A DNA stretch of 25,239 bases from Prevotellaceae bacterium UBA4361 (lineage in GTDB: Bacteria > Bacteroidota > Bacteroidia > Bacteroidales > Bacteroidaceae), in assembly GCA_002393575.1 (NCBI GenBank), contig DGSN01000024.1:290-25528 (forward strand), written 5' to 3'. Position 1 is the first letter of the stretch, and every line of letters starts with the position of its first letter. Below the pieces are notes generated by a model. The model made no database searches and was not told the origin of the DNA. It worked only from the letters and a program-made list of their open reading frames with translations. Below are positions 23,713-25,239 of this stretch, piece after piece. Made by a program: the position numbers and the translations under genes.

Positions 23713-23729
23713 TTCGCAAAATTTGCGAA
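23713..23729. promoter_or_regulatory. Palindromic operator at the HigA-type gene
   Basis: TTCGCAAA-A-TTTGCGAA is a perfect 17-bp odd palindrome. Its right arm contains the TTTG (23722-23725) that serves as the -33 element, so a bound repressor would block the promoter. Palindromes of this kind are the usual targets of XRE/HigA dimers; autoregulation is inferred. Confidence 0.6.
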
Positions 23730-23753
23730 CTTTATGGAAATGTATTATCTTTA
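23722..23753 (+). promoter_or_regulatory. Promoter of the HigA-type gene
   Basis: TTTG (23722-23725) precedes TATCTTTA (about 23746-23753) by 20 bases, matching the phylum pattern. The leader before the ATG at 23814 is about 55 bases. Confidence 0.6.
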
Positions 23754-23813
23754 CAAAATCAAATTAGAACTGAATAGTAATACATTTTTCATACCACTAT
23801 AAATAATTGAGAT

Positions 23814-24125
23814 ATGGGAAACTTAGGTTATGGAGCCTACCCTACACATCCAGGCGAAGTGCTAAAGGACGAAATAGAAGAGCGTGGCATCAGTCAGCGA
23901 AAGCTGGCAGAGAGCATGGGACTGACTTATTCTGTTGTTAACGAGATTCTCAACGGACACCGTCCGCTGACTGCTCGAACTGCCCTCATGTTTGAGGCTG
24001 CTCTTGATGTGCCAGCAGACTCGCTGATGTATCTTCAGACAAAATACAACCTACAGACAGCACGCAAGGATTCTTCCTTGATGAACATATTAAATGAAAT
24101 CAAAAAGATTGCTGCTATCTTCTGA
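23814..24125 (+). CDS. HigA/VapI-type XRE antitoxin or repressor, without a toxin partner (103 aa)
   Basis: The start YGAYPTHPGEVLKDEIEERG is the signature of the HigA family of addiction-module antidotes, followed by a helix-turn-helix (ISQRKLAESMGLTYSVVNEI, about residues 26-45) and LNGHRPLTARTALMFEAAL. In typical modules the toxin gene higB lies directly upstream. Here no toxin-sized ORF precedes it and the next gene downstream is convergent, so it is an orphan. It may act as a stand-alone repressor or be a leftover. A palindrome sits on its promoter. Confidence 0.88.
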   Translation: MGNLGYGAYPTHPGEVLKDEIEERGISQRKLAESMGLTYSVVNEILNGHRPLTARTALMFEAALDVPADSLMYLQTKYNLQTARKDSSLMNILNEIKKIAAIF

Positions 24126-24148
24126 TGATGAGGATTAAATTTTTTATT

Positions 24149-24236
24149 GAACCTTCGTTTGCATCGCGTTGAACGTTCGACGGGGATGAAACGGACGTTC
24201 GTAGGAAGTGAAACGAACGTTCGATGAGGGTTTGCG
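24149..24236. repeat. Array of four 22-bp-period repeats with core GAACGTTCG
   Basis: Cores start at 24149 (GAACCTTCG), 24171 (GAACGTTCG), 24193 (GGACGTTCG) and 24215 (GAACGTTCG), exactly 22 bp apart. The 13-base spacers differ, though units two and three share a GTGAAAC/ATGAAAC end. The core contains the palindrome AACGTT. It lies between the convergent ends of the HigA-type gene and the PEP-synthase-like gene. Confidence 0.8.
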
Positions 24237-24328
24237 TTTGCAATGTTAGTTTTGTTGGGATGGAATGATGGGATTCACGGAAGAGGATGCTTGAATCGTG
24301 GAAATGCACGGATAAAAGAGCGAAAAAG

Positions 24329-24404
24329 AAAACGAGCGCCCGTTTTGAGTAGAACGGGCGCTCGTTTTAATAAAAATGGGCGCTCGTTTTGATACGGGCG
24401 CCCA
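24329..24404. repeat. 22-bp-period repeats with core ACGGGCGCTCG forming two strong hairpins
   Basis: Cores start at 24332 (ACGAGCGCCCG), 24354 (ACGGGCGCTCG) and 24376 (ATGGGCGCTCG), 22 bp apart; a fourth (ACGGGCGCCCA) starts at 24394, off phase by four. Cores one and two form a perfect 16-bp stem (24329-24344 with 24353-24368) with an eight-base loop followed by TTTTAAT, so it may terminate transcription from both sides. Cores three and four form a second stem (24377-24386 with 24395-24404) with one mismatch. The stretch 24237-24328 shows nothing else. Confidence 0.8.
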
Positions 24405-24427
24405 ATGGAGTTGTTGAGATGAGGAAA

Positions 24428-25239
24428 CTATGTTTCGTTGACAGGCTGCTGCTTGTCCTCTTCCATCACAATACCTTCCTTCTTCATACCATCAATTTTG
24501 ACAACGAGAGGTTGGTCGAAATGAACGTGACGAACATGGGCGGTTTCTGTAATAGCAGGCATTTGGTTGAGGACACTTTGTCGATAGATGCCGTCGCCCA
24601 TGAAGTCGTTGATGGTGAAATAACCTACGCCGAAGGAAGTGAGGTTCTGGAAGAAGTGGGTGCCTTGACTTGGATCCACACGGTAGTTGGTTAGTCCCGC
24701 TTCCACAATCACTTTCGCTGCACTGATGGCAGGCCACTTGACAGGCACACCAAGCCAAGCATCGCTGGAGCCCCAACGTCCAGGACCCACAAGGATGTAG
24801 TTCTTATCTTCGTTGAGGAAACGGCGGTTGATGCTTTCGATTTCGTCGGCTATGGCATAGTTGTTCGAAGCGGAATAAATGTTTTCGCCCGTTTCGGGAT
24901 GGATGGTCTTGACATAGACAATGTCGTGGATGTCGTTGATGATGCCATGCCCGATGGCATTGTGCGAACGAATCAATGTGTCTTCGTCAGGCACGAGAGT
25001 AATATCCTCGTTGAGCTGTGCCTTCATGTCCACCATTGGACGGATTTGGAGCAGGTAGAACTCACCTGTTCGATTGGCATTAAGTTTGGCAGCAAACTCA
25101 ATTTCAACGGCACGACGCATATCCTCAGCACCAAATTTCATCGACATGGACAGCAGCTGAGGCAATGGAAACACACCGTGCTGAAGCACACCGCAGAAAG
25201 TAATCACCTTGCGCCCTCCTTCATAAATGCCATCGCGAA
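24428..25239 (-). CDS. C-terminal part of a phosphoenolpyruvate synthase/PPDK-like enzyme (runs off the right edge)
   Basis: The frame is open from the right edge (RDGIYEGGRKVITFCGVLQH) to the stop at 24428, about 270 residues. It contains GVFPLPQLLSMSMKFGAEDM, RAVEIEFAAKLN, FYLLQIRPMVD, then a long C-terminal part with YILVGPGRWGSSDAWLGVPV and DPSQGTHFFQNLTSFGVGYF. EIEFA and LLQIRPMV are conserved ends of the ATP-grasp (PEP/pyruvate-binding) domain in PEP synthases and relatives. The C-terminal extension is known to me only from Bacteroidales proteins of this type. The catalytic His domain is not seen in this part, so exact activity is uncertain. The true start lies outside the window. Confidence 0.7.
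   Translation of the reverse strand, partial: RDGIYEGGRKVITFCGVLQHGVFPLPQLLSMSMKFGAEDMRRAVEIEFAAKLNANRTGEFYLLQIRPMVDMKAQLNEDITLVPDEDTLIRSHNAIGHGIINDIHDIVYVKTIHPETGENIYSASNNYAIADEIESINRRFLNEDKNYILVGPGRWGSSDAWLGVPVKWPAISAAKVIVEAGLTNYRVDPSQGTHFFQNLTSFGVGYFTINDFMGDGIYRQSVLNQMPAITETAHVRHVHFDQPLVVKIDGMKKEGIVMEEDKQQPVNET

Overview
The window looks like chromosomal DNA of a Bacteroidales bacterium, most likely Prevotellaceae. Three things point there. Many promoters fit the Bacteroidetes pattern TTG, about 20 bases, then TAnnTTTG. Classical Shine-Dalgarno sites are sparse. Gene types are typical of the group: a PheA/aminotransferase/DAHP synthase-chorismate mutase/TyrA operon, dockerin-like tails ending in LILGQ, a BspA-like leucine-rich repeat gene remnant, and an AAA-DUF4143 ATPase. 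This placement is inference from content, not a database match.

Layout: 1-101 is the end of an unrecognised gene. 168-451 is a non-coding nested palindrome. 541-945 encodes a small membrane-anchored protein. 1242-5844 (+) holds recJ and recQ (translationally overlapping) and a TPR protein. 5934-11050 (+) is the aromatic amino acid operon: a promoter, an 18-residue leader peptide with ten Phe/Tyr codons, an attenuator hairpin, then pheA, an aminotransferase, DAHP synthase-chorismate mutase, a helix-hairpin-helix protein and tyrA. 11069-11334 holds its terminator and an array of 22-bp-period repeats. 11380-14557 (-) carries recG and nagB, divergent from gdhA (15216-16553, +). 16708-19866 (-) reads, in transcription order, HD alarmone hydrolase-like, RelA/SpoT synthetase-like, HAD phosphatase and ComF. 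19899-22511 is a rearranged region: two copies of a roughly 200-bp dockerin-tail/terminator/promoter cassette flank a chimeric HTH-dockerin ORF, an AAA-DUF4143 ATPase and a transposase remnant. 22511-24125 is AT-rich accessory DNA with a small membrane protein, a broken BspA-like gene and an orphan HigA-type regulator. 24149-24404 holds two more 22-bp-period arrays. 24428 to the end (-) is the C-terminal part of a PEP synthase/PPDK-like enzyme.

How the genes work together: the aromatic operon feeds phosphoenolpyruvate and erythrose-4-phosphate into chorismate and prephenate and on to Phe and Tyr. The leader peptide would sense charged Phe/Tyr tRNA and set termination before pheA. recJ, recQ and recG are recombination and fork-repair functions. 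nagB and gdhA link amino-sugar and nitrogen metabolism. The HD/RelA pair looks like a (p)ppGpp-type cycle split over two adjacent proteins.

The observations most worth following are the aromatic leader attenuator, three intergenic arrays with different core words but the same 22-bp period, the split alarmone pair, the three-copy repeat across promoter and start of the AAA ATPase, and the duplicated cassette that bounds the rearranged segment.
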